Shown piece after piece: positions 12,101 through 27,100 of a stretch of 64,000 bases of DNA (within the stretch, counting starts at the first letter, position 1; the number at the start of each line of letters is the position of its first letter). Source of the stretch: Atrichornis clamosus (Eukaryota; Chordata; Aves; Passeriformes; Menuridae); the NCBI GenBank assembly GCA_013400975.1, contig WBMZ01008660.1:1-64000 (forward strand), given 5' to 3'. The translations under genes were made by a program, and so were the position numbers. Under the pieces are notes generated by a model. The model did not search any database, was not told the origin of the DNA, and worked only from the letters and a program-made list of their open reading frames with translations.

Positions 12101-15100
12101 ACTAATAATTTCTGAGGTTTCTTTGTTACCTCTTGTACAAGATAGTGATCTTTGCTGCTTTTTTGCCTTGGATGAATCTCATGTCGACTTGGATCTGAAA
12201 TCAGTCAAGCTTGAACTTGTTAGAGGTGATGTTTTCAAATAAGGGAGTTGCCCTCAGTTTTTCCAAGGTTCATGATTCACCAAGGACCTGGACAGCATAT
12301 GGTACTTCTTTACTTCTTAAGGAATTAAATTCCTGGTCAGGAAAATCTCCATAAAATATGAAATGGAATTATATAATTATTTTTCATAGTACACAAAAAA
12401 AAGTCTATTACTATTCAACATTGGAAAATGACATTTTAAGGGTGTTCTTGCTTTCCTTATCCACCTGCGTCCTGTGTGTTGAATAGGTTCACTTCTGTAA
12501 GTAGCAAATTGGAAGAGAGAAGCATGGCAGGGAACTTGGCAGTGCCATAATGCACACAGACAGGGGGACCTTTGAGTCCTGTCTCTGATAGGGGTTGGTC
12601 CCCTTAGCAATTTGAAGGGGTTCTACTTGCTTGCAAGTTGAAGTGATTGAGTGTACATGTGTTGGATTTGTCAGAAATCTCAAGCTTGTGTTATTTCTGA
12701 CTTATCTGACATAACTTTTGTGAGGAACTTTATGAACAGGGATGGAGAAATTAATCTGCATTATTTACAGATCAGGACTGTGCTCTCACTGGTCTTCTCC
12801 ATTTGAGTGTTATGAACTTGGCCATGCTTCTGCCACTTGTGAATGGGTCAAATCAAATTCTAGTTGGCAGTACTTATTCCTTATTAAATGGTTATAAGGT
12901 AAGCAAACCATTCTGTTTTGGGGTTGGGGCGGGAGTCACAAAAGTTGGGTAGTGTTGGTTTTTTGTTGTTGTTTGGTTGTTTTTTTTGACACAAAGTACA
13001 GTGTAAAATCACCTGAACAGGGCATTGAAATGTTACCAAAATCTGTTTATTAATTTTCAGAGTACTTGGTTAGTGCCTCCTCTGTAGCTCCCTAAGATGC
13101 TTTTGCAGATTGTGGATGTGATGCAGCTTTCCTGATGGCTTTGGTGCCTCAGGGTACCAGGGAGAGAGAGCCTCTTCAGAAGTCCTAGAGTGGCCTGAAC
13201 TTCACACATCTATTGGTACAGTTTCCATTATTCCCTTGAGACATCTGACTGTTGCTTCTGCCGCTGTTTGGACTGACTCTTCTATTTCAAAAATTTCACA
13301 AATAATATTTTAAAATGACCTTTCATATCAATGTTCAGCATAGAAACCACTGAAGTACTGTTTCTGGTTTTAGTGTGAAATCTTCACGTCCATTCTTGGA
13401 ATTTTTGGGAGCTTCCAGCTTAGCCTGTCTTCTGACCTTGCTCTTTTTCCTCTGCCTCCTGCCTTGTGGTGTGAAGTGCCCAAACTCGGGGAGTATGACA
13501 GAAAGGTCCAGCATTTCCTTCTGATGCTGAGCTGTGTGGAGCTGTGCTGTGCTGGCAGCTGCTGTTCAGTGGTGCCTCTCTTGGCAGGGTTTTGTTTTCC
13601 CGACTCTGCCTGGGCTTAGGTGTGCACAGAACTGCACTGACAGGTGCTCCCGTGCTGGAGCTCCGAGGTCACAGCCAGGCTTGGAGTTAGCTTGGAATTC
13701 TCAGGCACTCTTCTACATGCAAGAGAGAGCACACGGAGAAATTCAGTAAGAACAGGCAATTACCTTTTGCTAATTGAGGTTTAGAAAGGTGCTGTTTGTG
13801 CCAGTAAGGTGTTGCCTGCCTTGGCTAAGAAGTTTTTTACCTCTGTAATGGAGTGAGTGGCTGAACTTGGGACACTCGGGACAGCTGCTTAGTGCAGTGG
13901 AATGTGCTTGTTCCAGGACTGTGAAGTGGTTCTGCTGTCCAGGGTGAATCTTACAGGACAGGGCTACTCTAATCTCTTAAAAACTGCAAGTAGCAGCTGA
14001 GAGAGTGATACAGTGGCAAGAAAATGTGCTCACTTAAAGCAATCACTAAAGCTCCGAGATTACTTGAATAAATTGTCTGCATAATGATTAATTTGTCAGT
14101 TTTGCAGCTACTAACACTATAATCAATCTAGTTTTGGGGTTTTTGTTGATAAAGAATTACCTGAATTTGATCTCTTGTATCCTCTGCTCTTAAAGGCCCC
14201 AGTAAGTAGAAAGCTTCCTAGAAATGCATCATGTTGATTTTCTGAAACCGGTTCTAAGTTGCAAGCATGCTTTCAGAGTCTCTGGATGTTCTTGTATGCT
14301 CAATATGTTGATGTGGAAAAAAAATGGAAAGGTGGTGCTTGTTTTTAGGATGCAGTAGCAATTTTCTGAACAAGGTTGCAAACCACACGTTTTCCTAGGA
14401 ACTCCTAGTGTGCGCAATCAGTGTCCACTTTCCAAAATGCTCCCCATGTTCCTGTACCACAGTACAAATGTCTTGAATGTGTTTAACCTTGCAGTGACTC
14501 TCAGGCAGGAAAATGCTTTGGTTTCCTCTTTATTCCTGAAATTTTGACAAACAGATGTTTAGGTGTCCTATTGAAATTCATGAAAGGAAGCATGGGGTGA
14601 AGAGGAGAGTGAAAGTCTGGTCTTTGGAGACTGGGGGTAGTTCCTTGTTCCTGTTTTTTTAGCTTGCCTTTTCCTGCAACCACTAGAATATTCAGTTAAT
14701 ACCGTAAATTACCAACATTTGACTTTCCAACCAGTAGTGGGCTTTTAAAATTGTTTTAGAAGTCTAGTGGCTATATGGGCACAAAGAACCAGTATATCCA
14801 GTTTTCCTCAGTAATAAGACTTCTTGGTGTCTGGTGTGCATGTGAGATAGTTTGGGTTTTTGCTTTCTTGCAGGAGCTGGGATGTAGTGGAATCCCAGAG
14901 CTCTGGGGTATTCACCTGTGGGCTGAGGAAGCACTGCCCAGTCTGTAGCTGCAGCATGGACATGTGGAAAACTGCTTGATAAGCCTCATGGAAGTAGTAA
15001 ATTCTATAGATAAGCCCTCAGTACCTCAGCATAATTTACCAGGGTTTGTTTTTCTTTCTGGATTTGCAGAGATATGAAAAATGCTGTAATTGGAAACAAC

Positions 15101-18100
15101 AAACAAAAAGCCAACTTGATTGTTTTGGGAGCAGTTCCAAGGTATGTCCTTTGCTACTCTCCTTTTCACTGATTCACAACAGGTCTGGAATAATGATCCT
15201 TGGATCACAGGCACTTTTTTGTTTTAACTTTGATTGTAGTTGACTGAATAATGTAACCAAGAGAGAGAGACTTGAAATATCTGTTAAACTCATGTATTAC
15301 AGAACAGGCTGTTGAGTAATGCTTTTAATTTAGAATTTCATAGAATTCTCTTAAGTAGTCTTGGTGATTTTTATTGAACTTTATCAGCTCAGGAATAAAA
15401 TTTATTTTTTGACATTGATATTAATGATGGATGAAAGTGGTTGTATCTTAATTGTGTTCTTCAGCCAATTGCCTGATGAGTTCACAACTGAAAATGTGTA
15501 AAGTTATGTTAAAGATATCATTTAAAATATTGAGAAACATCTGACATAACTGCTTGTCTTCTCCACTTGCTTCAGAGGATTAAAAGCCATTGATCATACT
15601 TTTTTGTGCCTTGCTGCTCCCCTGATGTTAATGTTTTCTGGACCCTGATTCCACTAGTACGAATTGAACAGGTAACCTTAGCTCCTGGGTTGCTCACTGC
15701 AGCTCTCATTTCACCCCTCTTCTCCTCCAGCTTTCTTTCAGCCACAGTTTGCAGCAGTGGAGAGCCTTGAGCACTGCAGTCCTTGTGCTGGCAGTGTGGG
15801 ACCACCTCTCTCTTTTTGCTTAAATGGCAACCAGGTCCCAAACCATCCTGCCTGAGAGCTGCTGCTGCCTTGTCAACAACGCTTTTTATTTGCAGAGAGG
15901 ATCTTCTCACTGACAGACTGGGTTTGTGTCAAGGCCAGCCCTTGGCATTCTCTAGGGATTAGCAGTGGGGCCTCCCCCTGTGCAAAACCTGTTGGATCAT
16001 CTTCCTTTTCGACCGGATACAAACAGGTAAAGAGGAGACTTCACACGAGATGAAGAGATGAAAGTGGACAGTTGTGGAAGATGGTGTGAAGTTTAAGGAA
16101 TTTCTGTCAGCAACAAGCCCTAAGCGATTTTTGCAGCTCCTACTGATTGTTGTAGCTCCCATTTTAAAAGCGACAGAAGATCTCCACCTTCCAAGTCTGG
16201 AATCTGCCTATTCTTACCTTTTGTAGGACTTGTGTTCCTTCACTTATCCTGCTTTCTGCTGCTGCTTGTTCTGCACCCAGTAATGAAAATTCAATAGTGC
16301 TTTTTTTCTTCCTTGTTGTTCATGCCTTCTGGCTGCCCAGGTAAATCACACAGTTAATCTACAACTGCAAAGAAATGACTGGACCTGGGAAATCTTCAAA
16401 GGTGAACTGTCACATGTGTCCACACTTTAGGACAAGTTGTTCTCAGATGGTGGGAAATCTCATGTCAAGGCTTTTCAGACTGGAGAAACAGCTGAAGTAC
16501 ACTGGGTTATTGTGACAAAAGGTGATTCTCCCTGGCTGCAACCTGATGTCATGTACCCTCAAGTGCCTTTCTGAAGGCTTTACAATTTCCTCAACTGCAT
16601 TTCTCTCAGTGAGGAATAAACAACAGGGCATTCCTTGGTTTAAGTCTCTTCTGCAAAGTTAACAAGGAGAAGTTTTCTTTTCACAGAGTTTGATTGCAGC
16701 CTCCCGAGAGAAGTTGGTTCTCTTCTCCAGTGGGGATTGTTACAATTCTGCTGCTGCTTTGTCCTGTGGTTCAGCTTGTTGTTTACTCATTTCCTGCTTC
16801 TCTCTTCTTCCCCAAGTATTGCTCTAGCAAGCTTTCAGAAAATACCCTTCAGACCCAAGGAACCCCTTCAGAGCTGTCACTTAGTGGAAAAGAAAACAGT
16901 GTATTCAAATATTAGAATAGACTCATATGAGGTTTGGAAACAAGTCTAGGAAGTATCTTTTGTTTGAAATTGGGCCAAGTGCTACTGGTATGTACAAAAT
17001 AGCCCTATTATTTTAAAATCTTAGAAAGAAATGCAAACACCTTTGAAGATCTCCATACAAGAAGAAAATACTTGGAAGAATGGCTGGATCCCTGTCATTT
17101 CTGGCTCCTGAGTCCATGAGCTGGCTCTTCGGTGGTGTCATCTTTGGAAAGGGAGATGTATCAATATCTTAAATGAAATCTTTTGGGGCCCTTTAAAGTT
17201 GAGCCTGACTTGTGGTCACCTCTGGACTGCTTGTTCTGAAGAGGGTACAGGAAAAGCAAAGTTGATTGAAGAAAGCTTGCAGAAGAGCTGTGTCTGGAAT
17301 TTAAACTAAGAGGTGTTAAAACTGTACAAATGTGTGCACAGACATGGCCCTGGATGTTCAGAATGTAAATAGTCTCTATGTGGATTTTGTTTCCTCAGAA
17401 GTGATTTTCTGTATCATCTCTTCCTAGAATCATAGAATTTCCATTCTCCTGGAATGCTGGCCTCAGGCCCCTCAGTAACATTTCTGCAGTCCTGACATTT
17501 TGAAATTGTTGCTTTTTACTAGCAGTCCCAGAACATAGAAATTTTGAAGTTTAAAGGGAAAAAGTTATTTTAAGGCCAAGTTCTTTTAGTGGCAGGCCAA
17601 CTTAAAGCAGAGTCAGCATTGCCAAAATGGTTTCCTAGTTGTACTTGTCCTTCAACTTTTTTTCCTTCTACCCCACACAAGTGCTAGCAGAAACCAAGAA
17701 GTTCACACTAATTGTTGGTGTGCTGCTTTACTCAGCAGTTTTATAAGAACAAGTTCTGCAAATTTTCTGTCTATCACCATGTCAGACACCTCTTCAGAGT
17801 CCAAGTTCAATATTTAATGCTTTCTGTCAATTGCTCTTACAGCCTAAATCTCAGGGAAATTATTGAATCTGCAATTCAAATGTAAATTTTTCTCTTATAA
17901 GTCTTCTTGACAGGGCTTCTGAACTAGCTAAGCAATATTCATTTAGTTAGTCTGTAGTGCTGCTGGCTCCCAATCCTCTGAATTGTAAATGGCTCACAGA
18001 GATGGAATTGGAAAAGAAAACCCTTCAATGAAACGAACACACGAGGAAGCTCCTGACAAGTCAGTGTTGCAAGTCTGTGGATCACATTTTGGTACCTGGG

Positions 18101-21100
18101 GAGATGCAACATTGCTAGTTTGTCATCCAGTTACCATCCAGTCACAGGTTCAATCCTGTGATTTTTCTTCCTTCATGTGGTGGATGGCAGAGCTTGGGGA
18201 AGGCAGCCTTAAATTCCAGTCATCAGAGCATAGCTCTGTCTTCTTGTTTGTTGTGGTTACCTGTTGAAGCTCTGATCTGGACTATTTAGTCAAAAACCTT
18301 GCCTGAATCAAGTTATTGCTGATCTAATTATTGCTGAGAATTTAATATTTGAAGTCTAATCCACTTCAGAGGTAGTTTCCCATTAAGAGCTTCAGTTACT
18401 CTTTTGCTCCAAAATGCATACAGTTTTAAAATCATATCTTAATTCCAGCTACCCAAGGCCTTTAACAAAACCACTAAATCATTCTTGTCACTGAAAGTTT
18501 TCTGGTTTTCCAGCTGATTGTTCCCTTACCACATAAAGTCAGTTGTTTGGAGCTGTAAGGTGATAGTGTACTTCTTCCCAAAGGTTTCTCTAGGTAGGTG
18601 TACCTCAAAGAATTTTATATAGTTAATTTTAACCTTTCCCTAAGTCATTTATTAGTAATTCTGTTTAACTGTTGGGTTTTTAGATTTTTTTAAACTTTTT
18701 TTGAGCGCATTTTAAAGGACTTGTAGAACAGCTGATGGACTCTTTTCCATTCCATCATTTGAATTTTGAGTTCTGCCCAGGATACTGTTAGGTTGTCTGT
18801 GAAAGTGAAAACTAGTAAGAATTTATTGGGATTTTAAATTGTTTCTAGGACTGTGAACATACCAGCGTGGACACCCATGAAATTTTATGTTTCAATTTAT
18901 TGTTTAATGTAATTAAATTCCTTCAGGCAGTTTTCTTTTAGAGTTTGCCAAAAGAATAAAAGACTGCTGCTTTGATAGCTGTGTATCCTGGTAGAAAAGA
19001 TAAGAATGAAAATGCTGTTGGAGGCTCTGCCCCTGGCAGGGTAGGTAAAGGTGCAGGTGAGAAGCCACATTGGTGTAACAGATCTCTTCTTGTCACAGAA
19101 CCACCCTGTGTGCTTCTGCCCATGCCTTACCTCCACCTCTTCACTGCCCAGAGATCTGCCCCAGCTCAAGTATCACACAAAACTGACTGTCACAAAAAGC
19201 AGGACTTGTTCTGTGGAGTTAAAAAACAGGACAGAGAGCAGAGAACGGGAAGAGGAGGACTTGCCCCACAGCAGTAGAGAAATGTGCCTTGAAGTGCTGA
19301 GAGGCTGCTGGGGTGACAACTGGGTGGATCTTCACTAGTGGGAGTTGGGAAAATAACCAGGACAGTAACTCCATATGGTTCAATGTTGATGATCCTTCCC
19401 GCCTGGGAGCAAGGGCAGTGACCTGAGGACGTGTGAGAGCTCCTCAGGGCCCTGTCTGTGCCCTCCTGACAGCCCTGCTGCCGGCAGGAGCTGCAGGCCT
19501 GCCACTGCTGGGCTGCATAGAAATGTACTGTTCCCAGTTCTGCACATCTTCTGAGACCTTCATCATCCCAGGCATGTTCCCAGCTTGCTTCCAGGAACTC
19601 AGTGCATTTGGACACAGCATTGTGAGCTCTGTCATGCACAGTAAGGAGTGTTTAGTCCAGACTTCTGGGATCTCCGTACAAGGACACAATTGTTTCCTCG
19701 TGCCCTGTTCTGTTCTCTGTGCAGTTTGCACTGAGATTTTCCATGTCATGCACTCCACAGGGCAGGGATCTGTGCCCAAGTGCTGTGATTTGCTGTGCTT
19801 AGGGAAGGAGCTTCTTCTGCCATGCTGGTGTTTTTTCAGGGCTTTTGCTTTGGAGTGGTGAAAGAGGTGGAGAGCAGAGGCTTTCGGAGGCCTCCTGTAG
19901 TTGTCCTTTGCTTTTCTTCAAATCAAGTCAGGAGTCAGGACCTGATTGAATAATTACACATCTCTTAATGAGAAATAACCCTCTCCATGAGAGTGATGTG
20001 TAACTGGAACAGGGTATTCTTCTAGCCCTATGGAGTATGCATGAGTATGCATGCCTTGGCAAATGTTTGCAGTCAGCAGAATTATATGAGAACTGTTGTT
20101 TAAAAGCTGTACAGACCCATATCTCTGAAGTGCCTGTTCTGGTAGAAAAAGGAAAGTTGTTAATATAATGCCACCTTTTCTATTGTGTATTTTTATTAGA
20201 ATTTTAAGTTTTAGGTTTAAAACCATTGTGTAGAAGGTAGCTTTATGATACCTTGTGTTATTTGTTCCTTAGGAGCTGTGAGAGTCAAATCTGTACAAAA
20301 TTATTCAAAGTATTCTTGATGTCCTCTTTCATGTGCAGAGGCTGAATATTGGATGGTGATATCAAACTCAGTGGGATTACAGTGTAATCTCTTTGTATAC
20401 AATGGAGAATCTCAAACTGCAGGTGAATGGGAAGTAAAAACAGCTTGATTTTTGTTCTGAGGTCACTTGGCATCCTCAGACAAAAACCTTTTAGAACTGG
20501 TTTGTCTAAATGAACAGTAGTTTTCCAGATAGTGGTCACAGGCTGGCTGATGTTCTGATTCAGACAGGAATTTCTGGAAGACAGAATAAAGTTTGAATAT
20601 GTTTTAGAAAAGTAAATGGGATTAAGAGTCCAGTGGTGAACTTACAAATAAGACATCAGTGTCGAGCAAAGTGATAAGATGGTTGAAGCAAGACTAGGTG
20701 AAGATGTTGCTTTATTGCCTATTAACACATTTTTTGTGAGGCAAAAAGCTTTTATCCTCTCAAAAAAGTCTTAAACAGAACCAATGTGATTCACTGTGTG
20801 AGTTAAAAGCCTTGAGTGCTGTTTGTGTAAAGTTATCTCTGTTTGGCTTCAGGGGTTGTGTGTTGATACCACATATTCTGGTAAATGGGTGCAGAGAAAG
20901 ATGTATTTATATTTTGCTGAATGGAGTGGTTTTAGGGGGAAACACTGGAATAAATTCAGCTCAGACTGGAGATCTGACAGTGCAGATGCCCTGGGATGTG
21001 AGGGTTTGATCTGGTAACCAAGGGGAGAGGCTGTGCTGTAGCCACCTCAGGAGCCTTCAAGGCACCCTAGAAGTGTGCAAACACCTCGAGGGAGCTGAGA

Positions 21101-24100
21101 GCACCAGGGTGGAACCAGAATGAGAGTCCATGGAGTGCTGGGTAAAGTATTCCTGCTGTAAATGGGGGCTGTATGGAGAGGAGCCCGAGCTATTTTCAAA
21201 TGAAATTTCATTAAAGAGGAAGGTGAGGGAAAACTGGATCGTAGTCATGACAAACGTGGAGTTTCGAATGCAAAGCTCTTGCAGGTCAGTAGGTATTAGA
21301 ATTCCGCAGTGGTAGATTTAGTTAAGTGAACAAGAATCAAATTGGATGCAGGTTTTGTGGTGTATGTAGAACAACTCATGGAATAATAATGTCAGCGAGG
21401 ATATCTAAGCATTAGGATAAATTACTAGAGCTGTAAGCTGATACTCCTTGTTTTAATTCCTAAGGGAAAAGCTTTCTTTGCAGCCAACTTCCCTACTTAT
21501 ACACTGCTCAACTTGGCTCTTTTTAAAACACTGATGGGTACTATTTGCCCTGTATGAAATATTTGAGAAGCACTTTGCTTTGCAGGGCTTCTTAGGTAGT
21601 AGTGTTAGCCCAGGCCCCTTGGATCCAACCTCTGGAGATTTGGAATTACTATTGCTTCCAGAAGCGAAACTGGCATCTCACATCAGGATAGATTTCTGTG
21701 ACTAACAGTCACAAAAATCACTCATTTTTGAATCTTCATGTGTAAGAATCTATGCCTATTTAATTTGTCACTTCAGATATTATTGTACATAAATTATTCT
21801 GAGTGCTTTTAAAATTATACTTCTAGTTTTGGAAAGTTCTGTGGAAAGTGATTGCTTCCTGTTATGTCTGAAAAGTAGTGCTTAAAAAGCACTAAAGAAA
21901 ACAGGTTACCAAAAAAAAAAGTTTGTTGTCCTGCCTTGCTTGAACTATTCCCAATACATTAATTCAGTTCACATTGGGATTGACTCTCACTGGGACTTCC
22001 AGCACATTCAGAGGTCACCTCTATGCATGCAGTGACTTTTTATTCCATATTCTGTCAGCCAACAGGGAATAATTCACCTCAGCAGTGCCTTCATCTGTAT
22101 GTTCATTACGTGGGTTTCCAAGGTAGAGTTTTTGGAACTTCTTGCAATGGATTGGAAGACAAGCATCTTCCAAGGTGGAATAAGATCTAATAGGAATTGT
22201 GATAATTCCAGCAAACAGTGTATTCATCTCTTTTGCAAGGGGACTGCTAATAAATGTTCAGATAATGAAGACTGAATTAAAGCTCTTACTCATTTATGTA
22301 CTTTGATAAAAAGTGTCTTAAACTTCACAGGACTCAAGCTGTTACCCTGAGCCCTTTCTCCACGTGCCTGCTTAGGGGGCTTGATGCAGTGCTGAGTTTC
22401 ATCTCCTTCCCAAGTATTTTAAGAGATTCTTGTGTCAACTTGTAAGTGGGATGGAGTGTCTAAGAGGAAATTTCTATTTCAGCTGCGAGGTTGGTGTTCA
22501 GGCTGGACTGGGGAGGTCTCAATCATGCACATCTGTCTTACGGTGTGGAACTATGGTGCATCACAATCATAGCCAAAAGAAAGGGAAATCTGAACTACCT
22601 CTTCCTTGCTAAGCCACTGGAGTTACCTTTTGTTCAGCAGCTGCTTCCCTTGGAAGTTTTCTGCTCTGAAATAATCCATGGTTTTCCCAGGTGTACATCA
22701 TACCTCCAGCCAACCTCATTTTTGTTTCTTGGCATGGTTCATGGAGTTCACTGAAGTGTCTCTCTGGATGGATTTGCTGTCCTTCCTCATTTGGATATCA
22801 TTCCCTGGATATCATTCCTGACATCTGAGAAAAAGGCCTTACTCGGTTAATTGCTCTTAGAAGGGCAGGAACAAATTGCAGAAATTGTGTTTTACATAAA
22901 CATTAGAGGAAAATATCTGAAGAAGCCTTATAGAAGTTTGAAAAAAGTCCAAATATTGCATTTTAAAACCTTGGATTAACGCTCCTGAAAATGTGAGATC
23001 TTTCCATCAACTTTATTTCATTTCCTGTTTTGTTGTAATGAGCTTTACTGCAGGATCCCAGGCTGAAGAGTGTCAACAAGAACATCAGCACCTTTTTGCT
23101 GTTTTAGAATATCTGTTCTGTGCTTTTGTTTCCCCCTGAAGCTCGTGGTCTCTAGAAAAGTGACTTGTGGTGGTTCTGGCAGAGCCTTGTTCCAGTATTT
23201 CTGCAGGTTTGGAAGTCAAAAGCCTGACTGATAAGGGAGAAGACTGGAGATCAGGGATCCAGGTTGTTCAGGGACACCACGTTCTTAAAACTTGTGGGCT
23301 ATGAACAAGTACCTTAATAACATTTTTTAGATTTTCAAAATCCAGATTATAACCTTCCCTTCTTTACCCTGCATGTAAATGCCATTTTTCTACATTTTTA
23401 TCCTGTTGATATTAATATGTGAGAGAAGTGTATTAAATTTTTGCTGAATTTGTCTAGGCTAGACCCTGGGAACAACAAACCAGTCAGGATGTTCCCTGGG
23501 ACAGTAGAAGAATGTGGGTCTTTGTCTTTAATGTTTGACAGTGGTTTATTAATTAACAGTTTCATCTTTAGTGATTATATGGATTCTCCTCACTTGAAAC
23601 TTTTTGCAGTTTTATAATTTGTCATGTAACAACTTAATTTTCAGTGTTACTTTGTGTCAGTTCCATCTTTTAAGGACAGAAATAGAAAATATTATAATAT
23701 GCATGTCTAGCTCTGTGGAACACCTGATCTGAAACACAAACTTATTTTAAGGATGTAGAAAAGGATATTATTAATATTTCAGAAACTTATTGTCTTACTT
23801 ATGTAAAATCTGAACTTAAATTTTGACCTTCACTAATTATAAAGTTTCGTTAAGGCTTTCTATTTTAAGCACATTGAAAGATTATTGTCTTGACTATTGT
23901 AGTCAATGTGTTTCATTTTTGCTGTAACATCTGTTCCACGTGTGTAGTGTTAATGGGAGAAAAAATAGCAATTACTTTCCTTGGAAGAGAACAGCCTTCA
24001 GAATTTAGTGTGCTTTTGAATTTTTAAAAAAATCCTTTGGGGGAAAAAAAGTCTTTTTAGGACATGATATTGAGGGGCTGGAGTGTGTTCAGGAAAGGGA

Positions 24101-27100
24101 ACAGAGCTGGGGAAGGGTCTGAAGCAGCAGGAGCAGCTGAGGGGCTCAGCCTGGAGGAAAGGAGGCTCAGGGGGGCCCTTCTGGCTCTGCACAACTCCCT
24201 GACAGGAGGGGGCAGCCAGGGGCGATTCAGGCTCTGCTCCCAGGGGACAGGGACAGGATGGGAGGGAACGGCCTCAAGCTGTGCCAGGGGAGGGTCAGGT
24301 TGGATATCAGGGAAAATTCCTTCTGGAAAAGCTGCCCCGGGGCAGCAATGGAGTCCCCATCCCTGGGAGGATTTAACAGACACATGGATGTGGTACCTGG
24401 GGACATGGGTCAGTGGTGGCCTTGGCAGTGCTGGCAGGGCCAGCTGGATTTGATGGTCTGAGAGAGCTTTTCCAACCTGAATGATTCTGTGATTGAACGT
24501 TCTGGATACAAAGAATTCAATTTCAAACTTATTGAAGTCCTGGATAATCAGAGGCTGTTGGTGTGATCTGTTTGGGGAAGACACGGCTCAGAGCAGGTTT
24601 TCAGGACTTCCTAGTGAAAATGGAAGGAAATACTCTTGCATTTCTAAATTTACCTCCAGGTTATTGAAAGCTATTTATAAAAAGATTATTACTGCTGACA
24701 TTTTTAAATTAGTAATTAGATCAATATTCACCAACATATACAGCAGAGCAGTCAATCAAAGTTAGAACAGTAGATGAGACTGTGCTTTCCGTACAGAAGC
24801 TCCATATCCTCTTCTTTTCCAGGGTGAATTTTAGCCGGTGTCACTCAGTGCATTTGTACAATACCAAAGAAGCTTTTGCTTCCTGCCTATTCTTACCTGA
24901 TCTAGAAGGCAGAGGAAAAAACCAGCGGTCTGTAAAGAAGTAATAGTAGTGCAAAGTTACCCAGTCCCATCAGATTGAAGGAGTGCTGTTTTTCCTTAGT
25001 GATGATTTTGCATACTGTTATGTATTTTGCTTCTCGGTACTGTGGAAAGAATCCAGATTGATTGGGACCCAAACTACACAGTTGGCAAGAGGTGCTTTAG
25101 GCTTGAAGTGATCCTGTTTAGCTCCATTTCTGCTGCCTTCCTGCACATAAAGCTTTCCTGGGCTTCCTTTGTGTTAATATGTGATCATTCCTCAGTGTTC
25201 AAAACTCAGGTTACTCTCAGCCTCCATGCTTTGCTTGATGATGGACTTACTTTGCAGTTGTGCCCCAGAAGAAATCACTGCCAAAGATAACATCATGACA
25301 GTAGTAATCTGGTGTTAGGGCTCCCTTTGCCATCAAGGTCAAACTGCAGACTCATTTCCTTTAGCTGAAATTTGGGATCTTCCTGACATCCTGAAAGGCC
25401 CCATCCTGGATATCAGTACTGCACACTACCTTTATAAAGAAAAAGCAGTGGGGTGTCTTTCTACCATAGCACCAAGGAAAAGCTGTAGGAACACAGAGTG
25501 TGGAAAGATTATAATGAAGTGTTCATCTACTCTCTTGCTCAGTCTTCATCTTTCTATCAAGGATTTAATCTTCTTTACATAGCAGGATTCAGATTATTTT
25601 CTTGTAGACTTAAAATTTCTCTTCCATCTGAATTTCCATCTAAACTTCCTTCTGTTTCCAGGTTGCTGTATTTACTTCAGCAAGAGACCTCGAGCACAGA
25701 GCTGAGGACAGAATGCGCAGTGGTCCTGGGCAGCCTTGCAATGGGCACAGAGAATAATGTCAAATCCCTCCTAGACTGCCATATTATCCCAGCCTTATTG
25801 CAAGGTACTTCTCCCTGACTGCATCTGTGTCAGTAAATGTTCATAAAGTACCGAAACTAACAAAGATAATGAGACTGAATGGTCGGTTTTGCCTATATTT
25901 GTAGGATTGCTGTCACCAGATTTAAAGTTTATTGAAGCTTGCCTGCGATGTCTCCGTACCATTTTCATCAGTCCTGTAACTCCAGAGGATCTGCTGTACA
26001 CAGTAAGTTGTAAGCGGGTTATTATGTCTTTTTAAAGGCTATGGTGGTGGTGGGAGTGAAAGATCTTGTAGTAACAAGGACTTAGCACTTCTCACCTACA
26101 TTTAAGGTATCCAACACCTCTAACATCTATGGCACGTTTGATAGGAGCTGATAGCCCACTGCTAAAGAAAATACCTACATTTTCAGACTTGTGTGCAATG
26201 TTCAGAAGGAAAAACTGCGTCTGAATGGTATTTAGAGGCACTATCGTCAGAGCTGTACTGATAACAGTTACTTTATGAAACTTTATATTTTCTCCGACAC
26301 TGTCCTCTCTCTCCAGATGGGAGAGTGCTTGCTGAGGTTTTGTACTTTCAGTGGAAGAGCTTCACCTCCAAAGTGTCACTGCTCTTAGCTAATATATGTG
26401 TGACGTGCATTTAAGTGACAGGAGGATAGAAAATGTGCCCCTACTGTTGCTGTAATCCTGAGTTCATCCTGGAATATGTGACAGCAGGGCTGGAGGTGCT
26501 GACCCTGGGATGGTGGGGGCAGAGCCCTCTCTGAAGGTACTGGTGTCTCCTGGGCTTGCCCAAACTCAGGCACTGCCTCTTCCTTGGAAAGAGGGGAAAG
26601 GAGGGTTCAGCTCCTGACTTTGTCCTGGTGTAAGGGATGAGGTGAGCCATGGGATGAAAGCTGTAGTGGACCAGCAATGTCTTCCTACTCAGAAAACAGG
26701 AGCACTTTCCCAGTCTGGGGGAGGTCATGGAGCAGCTCCAGCTTCTGAGAGCACCTGGGAGCCCACAGTGTGAACCACTCTGTTCCCACTCAGGGGTGGC
26801 TGTTGCTTGCTGAGGAAGACTTGATGCTGATAGAGAAGGGCACAGCTGGCCTCTCATGTAATACTTTCTCTACAGTTTGGCTGTTAATAGTCCTCAACAG
26901 ATTTCCTTCATGGTTTTTTGTTATGCACTGCTGCAATGTCTGTTTTGTTCTCTATTCCTTTTCCAATGATTTCTTATGTTTTCATTCCAGACATAGGCAT
27001 GTAAACTTGTAGTTTTCTGTGGACTCAATCTTACCTTACACTTGTTCTGAATTTCATCTGCTGGCTGGCCCATCTCATGAAGTCCTCCTGCAGCTCTTCA

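Noticed and set aside
17425..17470. Possible CR1 tail (AGAATCATAGAATTTCCATT)
   Set aside because: Only about 15 bases resemble the CR1 end and the sequence after it does not follow any CR1 layout.
24057..24584. 175-codon minus-strand gene
   Set aside because: It is the antisense of a CR1 LINE 3' end; the composition and edges coincide with the repeat.
25498..25661. 5' extension of exon 4, since the frame stays open for 164 bases upstream
   Set aside because: The TTTCCAG acceptor at 25661, the split Arg65 codon shared with exon 3 and the family protein all place the exon start at 25662.
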